DNA of 64,000 nt. Origin: Starkeya sp. ORNL1 (GTDB lineage Bacteria; Pseudomonadota; Alphaproteobacteria; Rhizobiales; Xanthobacteraceae). A program made the translations under genes and the position numbers. Positions 27,129 to 35,813 of this stretch are shown piece after piece. Position 1 is the stretch's first letter; each line of letters starts with the position of its first letter. The notes under the pieces were generated by a model. The model was not told the origin of the DNA. It did no database searches and saw nothing but the letters and a program-made list of their open reading frames with translations. The stretch spans positions 1,364,001-1,428,000 of the forward strand of contig NZ_CP048834.1 of the NCBI RefSeq assembly GCF_012971745.1, written 5' to 3'.

Positions 27129-27638
27129 ATGTACCAGGAACACTTCATGAAGCGCGCCGTCGAGCTGTCGCGGCAGGCGCTGGAACAGCCGGGGACGGAG
27201 CCGTTCGGCTGCGTCGTCGTAAAGGACGGCACCATTGTCGGCGAGGGGCTGAACCACTCGCTCGCCCATTTCGACCCGACCTCGCATGGCGAGGTGGAGG
27301 CGATCCGCGATGCCTGCCGCCGGCTGCAATGCGTCGACCTCACCGGCTGCGACCTCTACACCTCGTGCGAACCCTGCGCGATGTGTGTCGCGACCATGGA
27401 GGTCGCCGGCATCTCCAGGCTCTATTACGCCGCCTCGATGAAGCAGGCCGGCCGCGCCTTCGCCGACCTCACGCCTGCCGAGCGTCACCCCATCGATACC
27501 GACGCGCTGCGCCGCTCGGCGGGAGCCCTTGTCGAGGAACGCGCGATGCCGGCACACCAGCATATGGACGGCGAGGCCGTCGCGATTCTCGATGCCTGGG
27601 CCATGGCCCGCAAGGCGGCGACAGCGCAGGGCGTGTGA
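27129..27638 (+). CDS. Cytidine/guanine deaminase-family zinc hydrolase
   Basis: A 169-residue deaminase. The zinc site is HGE (H53, with the proton-shuttle E55) and CEPCAMC (C80 and C83), the pattern of CDA-fold nucleobase and nucleoside deaminases such as guanine deaminase GuaD and tRNA adenosine deaminase. A strong AAGGAGGAAA ribosome binding site lies at 27117-27126. The C-terminal half is longer than in TadA. Its place inside an importer operon suggests it deaminates the imported compound or a product of it, perhaps a purine, pyrimidine or related ring; the substrate is not fixed. Confidence 0.88.
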   Translation: MYQEHFMKRAVELSRQALEQPGTEPFGCVVVKDGTIVGEGLNHSLAHFDPTSHGEVEAIRDACRRLQCVDLTGCDLYTSCEPCAMCVATMEVAGISRLYYAASMKQAGRAFADLTPAERHPIDTDALRRSAGALVEERAMPAHQHMDGEAVAILDAWAMARKAATAQGV

Positions 27639-27640
27639 CG

Positions 27641-28420
27641 ATGAAGACCGAGAGATCCGCCAGGGGAGCCGCACGCTCCGTCAACGACCCGACCGCCAAG
27701 GGCAAGGGCCCCCCTGCCCCCAGCGCCGAGACCATCGCCATCTCGCGTACCGAGGCCGTCCACGAAGCGCTTCGGCAAGCCATCATCGAGCAGCGCCTGC
27801 AGCCCGGCGCCAAGCTCCCGGAGGACGCCATCGGCGACGCCTTCGGCGCCAGCCGCACCATCGCCCGCGAGGCTCTCGGGCGCCTCGCGGTGGAGGGGCT
27901 GGTCGAACTGAAGCCGAACCGCGGCGCCTTCGTCGCCAATCCCAGCCTCGACGAGGGCCGCGATGTCTTCGTGGTCCGCCGCGGCCTCGAGCGCATCGTC
28001 ACCGAATGCCTCGCCGGCCGGCTGAAGCCCGCGGAGATCGAACAGCTCCGTGCCCATGTCGCGCTCGAGCAGCGGGCCGCCGGCGCCAACGAGGTGGAAT
28101 CGATCCGCCTCGCCGGCGAATTCCACCTCCTGCTCGCCCGGCTGACCGGCAACCACGTGCTGATCCGCTACGTGACCGAAGTGGTCTCGCGCTGCTCGCT
28201 CATCCTCGCCATGTATGGCCGCCCGCACTCTACCGATTGCGGCGTGTCGGAGCATATCGAGATCGTCGACGCGCTGATCGCGGGCGACGCCGCCCGCGCT
28301 TCGCAACTGATGGATCATCACGTCGCCTCGGTCGCCAGCCGCGCTCTGCTCCAGGAGAAGGCGGAACGCGACATTCGCGATGTGCTGGCGCCCTATGCGG
28401 CGCGGATCAAGGGCCTATGA
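27641..28420 (+). CDS. GntR-family transcriptional regulator (FCD/FadR subfamily)
   Basis: A 259-residue regulator. A winged-helix DNA-binding domain spans about residues 36-105 (LPEDAIGDAFGASRTIAREALGRL), after a low-complexity N-terminal tail. An all-helical FCD ligand domain spans about 110-245, with the conserved histidines EFHLLL, SEHIEIVDAL and DHHVAS that often bind a metal. It begins 2 bp after the deaminase gene and overlaps the next gene by four bases. Likely targets are the TGCATGC sites upstream of the operon, with the imported compound or a metabolite as effector. Confidence 0.9.
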   Translation: MKTERSARGAARSVNDPTAKGKGPPAPSAETIAISRTEAVHEALRQAIIEQRLQPGAKLPEDAIGDAFGASRTIAREALGRLAVEGLVELKPNRGAFVANPSLDEGRDVFVVRRGLERIVTECLAGRLKPAEIEQLRAHVALEQRAAGANEVESIRLAGEFHLLLARLTGNHVLIRYVTEVVSRCSLILAMYGRPHSTDCGVSEHIEIVDALIAGDAARASQLMDHHVASVASRALLQEKAERDIRDVLAPYAARIKGL

Positions 28421-29100
28421 CCATGACCGCCATTCGCGACGACGCCACTGGGACGGTGGCCTTCGATTTCCGCGCGCTCTCCGAGCGCGAGCGCTACAAG
28501 CTGATGATCGGCACCATCGTCCCGCGGCCGATCGCCCTGGTGACGACGGTCGATGCCGAGGGCCGCGTCAACGCCGCCCCCTTCAGCTTCTTCAACTGCC
28601 TCTCCGCCGATCCGCCGATCCTGGCGCTCGGCGTCGAGAACCATCCGGACATGTCGTTCAAGGACACCGCGCTCAACATCCGGCTGACCGAGGTGTTCAC
28701 CGTCAACATCGTCTCGCATGCGATTGCCGAGGCGATGCATGTCTGTGCGGTCGGCTTTCCGCCGGGGACCGATGAGCTCGGCGCCGCCGGGCTGACCGCA
28801 ATGCCCGGCGCGAAGGTCGCCTCGCCCTGGATCAGGGAGGCCCCGGCCGCCTTCGAATGCCGCCGGCATCTGACGCTGGAACTCGGCAAGTCCCGGCAGA
28901 TCATCCTCGGCGAGATCGTCTATGCGCATTATCGCGCCGATGTCGTCGATGCCGAGCGGTTTCGCGTCGATCCCGCCGGCCTCGACGCCATTGCCCGGCT
29001 CGGCGGCAGTACCTGCGCCACCATCCGCGACCGCTTCGATATGCCGACACCGACCTTGGCGGAGTGGGGAGAGCGTCCTGCCGACCGGTTACCGCTCTAG
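28417..29100 (+). CDS. Flavin reductase-like FMN-binding split-barrel protein
   Basis: A 227-residue protein of the FMN-binding split-barrel family. Diagnostic stretches are IGTIVPRPIALVTTVDAEGRVNAAPFSFFN near the N-terminus and VFTVNIVSHAIAEAMH in the middle. Members reduce flavins for a partner monooxygenase or act as pyridoxamine-phosphate-oxidase-like enzymes. Its ATG overlaps the GntR stop (ATGA), placing it last in the importer operon. Its stop codon overlaps that of convergent FbiC by CTAG. A role in feeding reduced flavin to a luciferase-like or other monooxygenase in the window is plausible but not shown. Confidence 0.87.
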   Translation: MTMTAIRDDATGTVAFDFRALSERERYKLMIGTIVPRPIALVTTVDAEGRVNAAPFSFFNCLSADPPILALGVENHPDMSFKDTALNIRLTEVFTVNIVSHAIAEAMHVCAVGFPPGTDELGAAGLTAMPGAKVASPWIREAPAAFECRRHLTLELGKSRQIILGEIVYAHYRADVVDAERFRVDPAGLDAIARLGGSTCATIRDRFDMPTPTLAEWGERPADRLPL

Positions 29101-31541
29101 CCACGCGCCGCCAGGCCGCCGATCCGCGACCTCTTGCCGGCGGGCGGCTCGATGCTCGCCGTCAGCGGCGCGGCGGCGAAGGAGCGCGCGGTCTGCCCGG
29201 CCGGCGCATCGGCATAGAGCGTGGTACGCGGGCGGGGGTGGCGGCCGAGCGCGCGGATCGTCGCCTGCATCCGCTCCGGCGGCATCTCCTGGCCGTGGGC
29301 GCCACCGGCGGCGCGGCTGATGGATTCGTTCATCAGCGTGCCGCCGAGATCGTTGGCACCGGAACGTAGCGCAGCCGTGAGTCCGGCCTCTCCGAGCTTC
29401 ACCCACGAGGCCTGGATGTTCGGAATCAGCGGATGCAGCGCGAGGCGCGCCACCGCATGCATCAGGATCGCCTCGCGATGGCTCGGCCCCTGCCGCGTGC
29501 CGCCCTTGAGATAGAGCGGCGCTTCCATGTGCAGGAACGGCAGCGGCACGAATTCGGTGATGCCGCCGGTCTCCGCCTGCAAGGCGCGCAGCCGTGCCAG
29601 ATGCCGCGCCCAATGATGGTAGCCATCGACATGGCCGAACATGATGGTCGAGGTGGTGTTGAGGCCGACCCGATGTGCGGTTGCCACCGTCTCCAGCCAT
29701 TCGTCAGTGTCGAGCTTGTCAGGACAGATGATGGCGCGCACCTCGTCATCGAGGATCTCCGCCGCGGTGCCGGGCAGCGAGCCGAGGCCGGCTTCCTTGA
29801 GGCGCACGAGGAATTCCGCGATCGGGATGCGAAGCGTCGCCGCGCCGTGCCGCACTTCGAGCGGCGAGAACGCGTGGACGTGCATCTCCGGCACCGCCCG
29901 CTTCACCGCGCGCAGGATGGCGACATAGGTCTCGCCGGAGAAATCCGGGTGGATGCCGCCCTGCATGCACACTTCGGTGGCGCCGCGCTCCCAGGCTTCC
30001 ACCGTGCGGCGGGCGATCTCGTCGAGATCAAGCTCATAGGGCCGGCCGCGCAGATGCTCGTTGGCCCGCCCCTTGGAGAAGGCGCAAAAGCCGCAGCGAT
30101 AGGCGCAGACATTGGTGTAGTTGATGTTGCGGGTGACGACGTAGGAGACATCGTCCCCCGCCACTTCGCGACGCAGTTCGTCCGCCGCCTCGCAGACGAA
30201 CTTCGCCTGCGCGCCCCGCGCCTCGAACAGGCGGATGATTGCGTCCTCGCCAAGCATCCGGCCGGCGAACACACCGTCGAGCGAGGCGGTCAGCGCGGCA
30301 TTCGCCGCCACCGCGGGTGCCGCCGGCCATGCGACGACGCGCTCCTCTCCCACGGACGCGCCCACGCGCCAGCCGCTCTCCTGTGCCAGCCCACCACCAT
30401 CGGCCCGGCGCAGCGCGTGAGGCGCGACCTTGGCATCGAGCCAGGTGTTCGCGGCGTGGAGATGGCGCGGATATATGGCGAGCCGTGGCGCCAGCACCTT
30501 GCCGGCGCGCGCGGTGGCGACGCCGAGCGCGGCCAGCGCCGGCCAGGGCGCCTCCGGGTTCACATGGTCGGGGGTGACCGGGGAGACACCGCCCCAATCA
30601 TTGATGCCGGCGTCGACCAGCGCCTTCAGCCCGTCCGGCTGCAGGTTCGGCGGCGCCTGGATCGAGATGCCCGGCCCGAGCACCAGCCGGGCAGCGGCCA
30701 CGGTCCAGAGATGCTCGTCCAGCGAAGGCTCAAGCGCCTCCGCCATCTTTGTCCCCGCCTTGGCGCGGAAATTCTGGATGATGACTTCCTGCACGTGGCC
30801 GTGGCGCTCATGGGCGTCGCGGATCGCCAGCAGCGCCTCGATCCGCTCGCCTCGGGTTTCGCCGATGCCGATCAATATGCCGGTGGTGAAGGGCACGCGC
30901 GCCTTGCCGGCCGCCTCCAGCGTGGCGAGCCGAACAGTTGGGTGCTTGTCCGGCGAGCCGAAATGCGGGCCGCCGCGCTGCGACAGCCGCGTCGCGGTGG
31001 TCTCGATCATGGTGCCCTGCGAGACGCTGACCGTCTTGAGCGCGGCAAGGTCGTCCTCGCCCATCACCCCGGCATTGAGGTGCGGCAGCAGGCCGGTCTC
31101 CTCCAGCACCAGCCTCGCCATGGCGGCGAGATAGGAGAGCGTGGTCGCGTGGCCAAGCGCGGCGAGTTCCTCGCGCGCCTGCCGGTAACGCAGCTCCGGC
31201 TTGTCGCCGAGCGTGAACAAAGCTTCGTCGCAGCCGGCCCGGCCGCCGGCGCGCGCTATGGCGAGCACCTCGTCGGGAGTGAGGAAGGCGCGCTCGCCGC
31301 GCCGCGGCGGATGGGCGAAGGTACAGTAATGGCAGACATCGCGGCAGAGCTGGGTGAGCGGGATGAACACCTTGCGCGAGACGGTGACGATATCGCCGAA
31401 CCCGGCATCGCGGATCCGCGCCGCTGCGGCGGCCAAGGCGGCAATGTCATCGTTGCCGGCCAGCGCCATCGCCTCGTCGCGCCCGAGGCGGCCACCCACA
31501 AGGATACGCTCGGTGATCGCGCCCACGGCTATCGAGCCCAT
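29097..31541 (-). CDS. fbiC: FbiC, bifunctional 7,8-didemethyl-8-hydroxy-5-deazariboflavin (Fo) synthase
   Basis: Makes Fo, the deazaflavin chromophore of cofactor F420, from tyrosine and a ribitylaminouracil. The 814-residue protein is a fusion of two radical-SAM enzymes. The N-terminal CofG-like half carries CRDVCHYC (C66, C70, C73), and the C-terminal CofH-like half carries CAYRCGFC (C479, C483, C486). The length and order match actinobacterial FbiC rather than separate CofG and CofH. It starts 16 bp after the 5-oxoprolinase gene pxpA on the same strand, an unexpected operon partner. The remaining F420 genes are at 55859-58277. Confidence 0.95.
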   Translation of the reverse strand: MGSIAVGAITERILVGGRLGRDEAMALAGNDDIAALAAAAARIRDAGFGDIVTVSRKVFIPLTQLCRDVCHYCTFAHPPRRGERAFLTPDEVLAIARAGGRAGCDEALFTLGDKPELRYRQAREELAALGHATTLSYLAAMARLVLEETGLLPHLNAGVMGEDDLAALKTVSVSQGTMIETTATRLSQRGGPHFGSPDKHPTVRLATLEAAGKARVPFTTGILIGIGETRGERIEALLAIRDAHERHGHVQEVIIQNFRAKAGTKMAEALEPSLDEHLWTVAAARLVLGPGISIQAPPNLQPDGLKALVDAGINDWGGVSPVTPDHVNPEAPWPALAALGVATARAGKVLAPRLAIYPRHLHAANTWLDAKVAPHALRRADGGGLAQESGWRVGASVGEERVVAWPAAPAVAANAALTASLDGVFAGRMLGEDAIIRLFEARGAQAKFVCEAADELRREVAGDDVSYVVTRNINYTNVCAYRCGFCAFSKGRANEHLRGRPYELDLDEIARRTVEAWERGATEVCMQGGIHPDFSGETYVAILRAVKRAVPEMHVHAFSPLEVRHGAATLRIPIAEFLVRLKEAGLGSLPGTAAEILDDEVRAIICPDKLDTDEWLETVATAHRVGLNTTSTIMFGHVDGYHHWARHLARLRALQAETGGITEFVPLPFLHMEAPLYLKGGTRQGPSHREAILMHAVARLALHPLIPNIQASWVKLGEAGLTAALRSGANDLGGTLMNESISRAAGGAHGQEMPPERMQATIRALGRHPRPRTTLYADAPAGQTARSFAAAPLTASIEPPAGKRSRIGGLAARG

Positions 31542-31557
31542 CCCTCGCCCGCCCGCC

Positions 31558-32334
31558 TCAGCCCACCATCATCTCCGGCAGCGTGACGACCTTGATGCCG
31601 GCATCCTCCATGCCCTTGCGCACCGCGCTTGCCACCGCGATGGCGGTCGGCTCGTCGCCGTGGAGGCACAGCGAGTCGAACTTGGTCGGCATCTTCTTGC
31701 CGGTCACCGAGATGATCTCGCCGTCGAGCACCATACGGATGGCGCGCTGCGTCGCCACCGCCGGGTCCTTGATCACCGAGGTGGGGACGGCGCGCGATTG
31801 CAGATTGCCGTCATCGTCATACATGCGGTCGATGAAGGCTTCGCGCGCCAGCGGCACATCGAGCGCCAGCGCCGCCTTCTCCATCTCGGTGCCGGAGAGC
31901 GCGAGATACCAGAGCGAGGGGTCCACCGTCTTCATGGCGCGGCCGATGGCGAGCGCGTAGTCGGCATTCACCGCGGCCATGTTGTTGAGCGCGCCGTGCG
32001 GCTTCACATGCGTGACCTTGATGCCGGCATAGGCAGCCATGCCGGCGAGCGCGCCGAGCTGGTAGGCGACCATATATTCGAGGTCCGACGGGCGCATCTG
32101 GATCTGCCGGCGGCCGAAGCCCCAGATATCGTTGAAGCCGGGATGGGCGCCGACCGAGACGCCGTTCTCCTTCGCCTTGAGGCAGACATCGCGCATCACC
32201 GTGGCGTCGCCGCCATGCAGGCCGCAGGCGACATTCACGCTGGTCACGATCTTGAGGATCGCATCGTCGTTGCCGATGTCATAATGGCCGTAGCCTTCGC
32301 CCATATCGGCATTGATGTTCATCCGCAGCGTCAT
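31558..32334 (-). CDS. pxpA: 5-oxoprolinase subunit A (LamB/YcsF family)
   Basis: Together with PxpB and PxpC it opens the ring of 5-oxoproline (pyroglutamate) to glutamate using ATP. The 258-residue product starts with the hallmark MNINADMGEGYGHYDIGNDD and continues with SVNVACGLHGGDATVM and GAHPGFNDIWGFGRR, all family signatures. ATG 32334 is used; ATG 32322 is a close alternative. Unusually it is divergent from pxpB/pxpC instead of joined to them, and it is followed closely by fbiC. Confidence 0.93.
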   Translation of the reverse strand: MTLRMNINADMGEGYGHYDIGNDDAILKIVTSVNVACGLHGGDATVMRDVCLKAKENGVSVGAHPGFNDIWGFGRRQIQMRPSDLEYMVAYQLGALAGMAAYAGIKVTHVKPHGALNNMAAVNADYALAIGRAMKTVDPSLWYLALSGTEMEKAALALDVPLAREAFIDRMYDDDGNLQSRAVPTSVIKDPAVATQRAIRMVLDGEIISVTGKKMPTKFDSLCLHGDEPTAIAVASAVRKGMEDAGIKVVTLPEMMVG

Positions 32335-32404
32335 CGCCAGCCCTCTCTGCTCCCGCGTCTCACGGCATTAACGCATTAAGTTTTCATCGCTTTCAAGAGG
32401 AAAC

Positions 32405-32423
32405 ATACTATCATTAGAATGAT
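32405..32423. promoter_or_regulatory. Operator-like element in the divergent pxpA/pxpB promoter region
   Basis: The sequence ATACTATCATT (32405-32415) is repeated with one change as ATAGTATCATT at 40268-40278, upstream of a molybdenum hydroxylase large subunit. Here it overlaps the inverted repeat ATCATT-AG-AATGAT (32410-32423). A GATAGTAT also occurs at 35314-35321 ahead of the small cupin. These could be sites of a shared regulator, perhaps the HutC-type GntR protein encoded at 34487. Confidence 0.4.
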
Positions 32424-32438
32424 TGATCGGATGCTTGG

Positions 32439-33197
32439 ATGATGGAGAAACTAGCACCAAACGGAACCCGCCTCGGTGACGCCGCCATCTTCCTGCCGGT
32501 GGGCGACACGGCGTTCGCCATCGAGTTCGGCACGCGCATCGATCCCCTGCTCAACGCCATGGTCCACCGCGCCGCCGCGGTGCTGGCAGCGGAGGCGCCC
32601 GAGGGCCTGACCGAGACGGTGCCGACCTTCCGTTCCCTCCTGGTGCATTATGATCCGCGCCTCACCAGCGCCGAGGCGTTGCAGCAGCGCATCGAAGCGC
32701 TCGATCTCGGCACGGTGGAAGTGACCACGCCGACGCGCATCTGGCATCTGCCGGTGCTCTATGGCGGCGAAGCCGGCCCGGACCTCGAAGCCGTCGCCAC
32801 GGAACTCGGGCTCGGCGCCGACGAGGTCGTGGCCCTGCATGCCGACACAGTGTACCGCGTCTATGTGCAGGGCTTCCTGCCGGGCTTCGCTTATCTCGGC
32901 GACCTGCCGGAGCGGCTCGACCTGCCGCGCCTCGCCACGCCACGGGTGCGGGTGCCGGCCGGCTCGGTCGCCATCGCGCAACGCATGACCGGGGTCTATC
33001 CGGTGGAATCCCCGGGCGGCTGGCGGCTGCTCGGCAATACGCCGCTGCGCTTCTTCAACCCGGCGCACACGCCGCCGACCTTGCTGTCGCCGGGCGACGG
33101 CGTGCGTTTCGTGCCGGTCGAGGCGAGCGAGCATGCACGGGTGAAGGCCGTCGTCGCGCAGGGCAACTACGTGCCCGAATGCGAGACGCGGCCATGA
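32439..33197 (+). CDS. pxpB: 5-oxoprolinase subunit B (KipI family)
   Basis: A 252-residue allophanate hydrolase subunit 1/KipI-type protein. Key features are FLPVGDTAFAIEFG near the start, then YVQGFLPGFAYLGDLPERL (about 142-160) and the late VAIAQRMTGVYPVESPGGW stretch. It forms the oxoprolinase complex with PxpC, whose ATG overlaps its stop by four bases. Two adjacent ATG codons open the gene. Transport and utilisation of pyroglutamate, or possibly of a related lactam, is expected. Confidence 0.93.
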   Translation: MMEKLAPNGTRLGDAAIFLPVGDTAFAIEFGTRIDPLLNAMVHRAAAVLAAEAPEGLTETVPTFRSLLVHYDPRLTSAEALQQRIEALDLGTVEVTTPTRIWHLPVLYGGEAGPDLEAVATELGLGADEVVALHADTVYRVYVQGFLPGFAYLGDLPERLDLPRLATPRVRVPAGSVAIAQRMTGVYPVESPGGWRLLGNTPLRFFNPAHTPPTLLSPGDGVRFVPVEASEHARVKAVVAQGNYVPECETRP

Positions 33198-34246
33198 CCA
33201 GCGCGGCCAAGCCCACCTTGCACATCCTCCAGCCGAGGCCGCAGACCACGGTGCAGGATCTCGGCCGCTTCGGCTTCCAGGCGCTGGGGGTGCCGAGCTG
33301 CGGCGCGCTCGATCCGGTCGCGCTTCGGCTTGCCAACCGGCTGGTCGGCAATGCGGAAGGCACCGCCGCGCTGGAATGCCGGCTGATCGGTCCAAGCTTC
33401 GAAGTGCAAGGTGCGCCGGTGCGCCTTGCACTTGCCGGGGCGTCCGCCTCGATCGAAATCGACATGGATGGCGACACACGGCAAGTCCCTGCCTGGCGCG
33501 CCGTCACCGTGCCGGCGGGCGCAACCGTGCGGGTCGGCGCGCTGCGCGGCAGCGGCTGCGCGATATTGGCAGTGGCTGGCGGGCTCGATCTGCCCGAGGT
33601 GCTGGGCTCGCATTCCACCGACCTGAAGGGTGGCTTCGGCGGCCATCAGGGTCGGGCGTTGCGGGCTGATGACATCATCGGCGTGAACCGGCCGCCACTG
33701 GATGGCCCCGAGCTCGAACTCCCCTCCCCGCCGTCCCTGGAATTCGCCGGCACCTTGCGCGTCGTGCTCGGCCCGCAATCGGACGCCTTCACGGCGGAGG
33801 GCCTCGCCACCTTCCTCGACACGCCCTATGAGGTCTCCCGCGAGGCCGACCGCATGGGCATGCGCCTTCAGGGACCGGCGCTCACCTTCTTCCGCGGCGC
33901 TGACATCGTCTCCGACGGCATCGCCACCGGCGCCATCCAGGTGCCGGGCTCCGGCCAGCCGATCATATTGCTCGCCGACCACCAGACCATTGGCGGCTAC
34001 GCCAAGATCGCAACCGTCATCTCGGCCGATCTCCCCGCCGCCGGCCGGCTGCTGCCCGGCGCCGCGATCCGCTTCCGCCCGGTGAGCGTCCACGAGGCGG
34101 AAGCGGCCCGCCGCACGCTGGAGCGCGAAGTTGCGCGACTGATCGGGAGCATGGCGCCCGTGCGCGAGGCGGCCAGCATCGACGAGAGGGCGCTGTTCTC
34201 GGCCAATCTCATTTCGGGTGTCGTCACCGCTCTGGACGCTCCTTGA
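33194..34246 (+). CDS. pxpC: 5-oxoprolinase subunit C (KipA family)
   Basis: A 350-residue biotin-independent carboxyltransferase/allophanate-hydrolase subunit 2-type protein. Characteristic segments are LQPRPQTTVQDLGRFGFQAL at the N-terminus, GVPSCGALDPVALRLANRLV, and VQVPGSGQP-like IQVPGSGQPIILLADHQTIG. ATG 33194 overlaps the pxpB stop (ATGA). Its C-terminus contains a longer tail than in some homologues. Confidence 0.92.
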   Translation: MTSAAKPTLHILQPRPQTTVQDLGRFGFQALGVPSCGALDPVALRLANRLVGNAEGTAALECRLIGPSFEVQGAPVRLALAGASASIEIDMDGDTRQVPAWRAVTVPAGATVRVGALRGSGCAILAVAGGLDLPEVLGSHSTDLKGGFGGHQGRALRADDIIGVNRPPLDGPELELPSPPSLEFAGTLRVVLGPQSDAFTAEGLATFLDTPYEVSREADRMGMRLQGPALTFFRGADIVSDGIATGAIQVPGSGQPIILLADHQTIGGYAKIATVISADLPAAGRLLPGAAIRFRPVSVHEAEAARRTLEREVARLIGSMAPVREAASIDERALFSANLISGVVTALDAP

Positions 34247-34258
34247 ATCAAGGATCGC

Positions 34259-34343
34259 CGTCATCCCCGGCCTTGTGCCGGGGATCTCGGTTCCGGACTG
34301 CGCATCGGAGGCCGAGATGGCCGGGACAAGCCCGGCCATGACG
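34259..34343. repeat. Family C palindromic repeat, copy 1
   Basis: An 85-bp element that begins CGTCATCCCCGGCC and ends GGCCATGACG, containing two GC-rich stem-loops. It is about 80 of 85 bases identical to 49590-49674 and structurally related to 48480-48565. It lies just after the pxpC stop and may serve as its terminator. Confidence 0.85.
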
Positions 34344-34486
34344 ATTGAGATGCCCCGCTTCACCTGCCACGACGGAATCACCGCTCTGCCGCGGGAACGG
34401 CATTACATGATAGAGAAGACAGCACGTTCGGGTTGATTCCGGGAGGAATCACCTCGCTTTGGAACATCTCGCCGGATCGACGACCC

Positions 34487-35239
34487 ATGCCCAAGGATGC
34501 CGCCTCGGCACTCGCCAGTCCCGATTATCGCCGCAGCCCGGTGCCGCGCTATCTGCAGATCGCCGGCGTAATCCGGCGCCGCATCGAGGATGGCGTCTGG
34601 CGGCCGAACGAGAAGATCTCGACCCTTCAGGAGTTGGAGGCCGAGTTCCGCGTCGCTCGCGTCACCGTTCGGCAGGCGGTGGAACTGCTGCAATCCGAGG
34701 GCCTGGTCCGCCGCATCCAGGGCAAGGGCACCTTCGTCTCCGGCTCGGTCGAGGAGAAGCGCTGGCTGAAGCTCGACCTCAAATGGCGCTCGCTGGCCAG
34801 CACCATCGGCATGAACGTGCCGCGCTTCCTGCCCGTCACCACGCCCGCCCCGGAGCCGCCGCTGAAGCCGGAGGATGGCACGCCGGCGGCGCACTATCGC
34901 TATATGGAGAGCGTGCAGTCGCGGCGCGGCCAGCCTTATTCCTTCGCCCGCGTGCATCTCGACGAGAATGTCTATCGCCTCGCCGATCAACGCTTCGGGC
35001 GCGAGCCCACCATCAGCGTGGTCGCCTCGCTGGAGGAGTTGAAGGTGAAGCGGGCGCGGCAATCCTTCATCGTCGGCACCGTCGAGCCCCGCGTCGCCAA
35101 CCTGCTGGCGACGGGCATCGGCTTTCCCACCGTGGAAGCCCATCTCGTGGTGGCGGACGCGGACGACGTCGTCATCTATGTCGCCGACATCATCTATCGC
35201 GGCGACTGCGTGCAGTTGGACATCGACCTGCTGCAATAG
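34487..35239 (+). CDS. GntR-family transcriptional regulator (HutC/UTRA subfamily)
   Basis: A 250-residue regulator. The winged-helix domain occupies about residues 17-85 (PRYLQIAGVIRRRIEDGVW and VARVTVRQAVELLQSEGLV). The UTRA ligand-binding domain fills the rest, ending VIYVADIIYRGDCVQLDIDL. ATG 34487 was chosen since the conserved domain starts shortly after; an in-frame ATG exists at 34433. It lies between the pxp genes and the molybdenum hydroxylase cluster and is a candidate regulator for either. Confidence 0.88.
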   Translation: MPKDAASALASPDYRRSPVPRYLQIAGVIRRRIEDGVWRPNEKISTLQELEAEFRVARVTVRQAVELLQSEGLVRRIQGKGTFVSGSVEEKRWLKLDLKWRSLASTIGMNVPRFLPVTTPAPEPPLKPEDGTPAAHYRYMESVQSRRGQPYSFARVHLDENVYRLADQRFGREPTISVVASLEELKVKRARQSFIVGTVEPRVANLLATGIGFPTVEAHLVVADADDVVIYVADIIYRGDCVQLDIDLLQ

Positions 35240-35387
35240 GGCTCCCTGCCAGGACCGGACGACACACGGGACACCGAGCCGAAGACTTTGCTTGCAAGTT
35301 ATATTTGCGAGCCGATAGTATTGTTCTGCCAACGATTTCAATAAGCTCCAAATACTTCATAAATTAAAAATAACTTCGGAGGAAGCT

Positions 35388-35810
35388 ATGGTCCCGGTTG
35401 TCGATTCCACAATGCTTGCGCGCGCGCATGTCCAGGGTGCTGCGGACAAATCCGTAAACTGGGCTGGAGCCTTTGCGACGTGCGGCGGAAATAACGCCAC
35501 GCAATCCTCCACCATCGTCTATGAGATCGAGCCCGGCGGGCATCTTGGCTGGCACACCGACGCAACCGAGGAAACCCAGTACATCATCGCCGGCACCGGC
35601 GAGTTGCTCATGGATGATGGCAAGCATGCGGTCGGGCCCGGCAGTGTGTTCGTGCTGCCGACGGATGTGCGGCACGACCTCGTCAATACCGGCACCGAGA
35701 CGCTGCGCGCCGTCGCCTTCTTCGCTGCGGCGATGTTCACGCAGACCTTCGACCAGATCATGCTGCCGCCGAACACGCATGTGCTCGGGACACCCAATCG
35801 GGAAGGGTGA
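35388..35810 (+). CDS. Small cupin-domain protein
   Basis: A 140-residue single-cupin protein. The metal-binding motif reads GWHTDATEETQYIIAGTGEL (about residues 54-73), followed by GPGSVFVLPTDVRHDLVNTG. A GGAGGAA ribosome binding site precedes ATG 35388. No signal peptide. It lies downstream of the HutC-type regulator and converges on the molybdenum hydroxylase gene block. Small cupins of this sort may be isomerases, dioxygenases or sensors; no reaction can be assigned. Confidence 0.85.
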   Translation: MVPVVDSTMLARAHVQGAADKSVNWAGAFATCGGNNATQSSTIVYEIEPGGHLGWHTDATEETQYIIAGTGELLMDDGKHAVGPGSVFVLPTDVRHDLVNTGTETLRAVAFFAAAMFTQTFDQIMLPPNTHVLGTPNREG

Positions 35811-35813
35811 GCA

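Noticed and set aside
29433..31586. Long + strand frame opposite fbiC
   Set aside because: It mirrors the fbiC codons and has no recognisable motif, whereas fbiC has two radical-SAM cysteine motifs.
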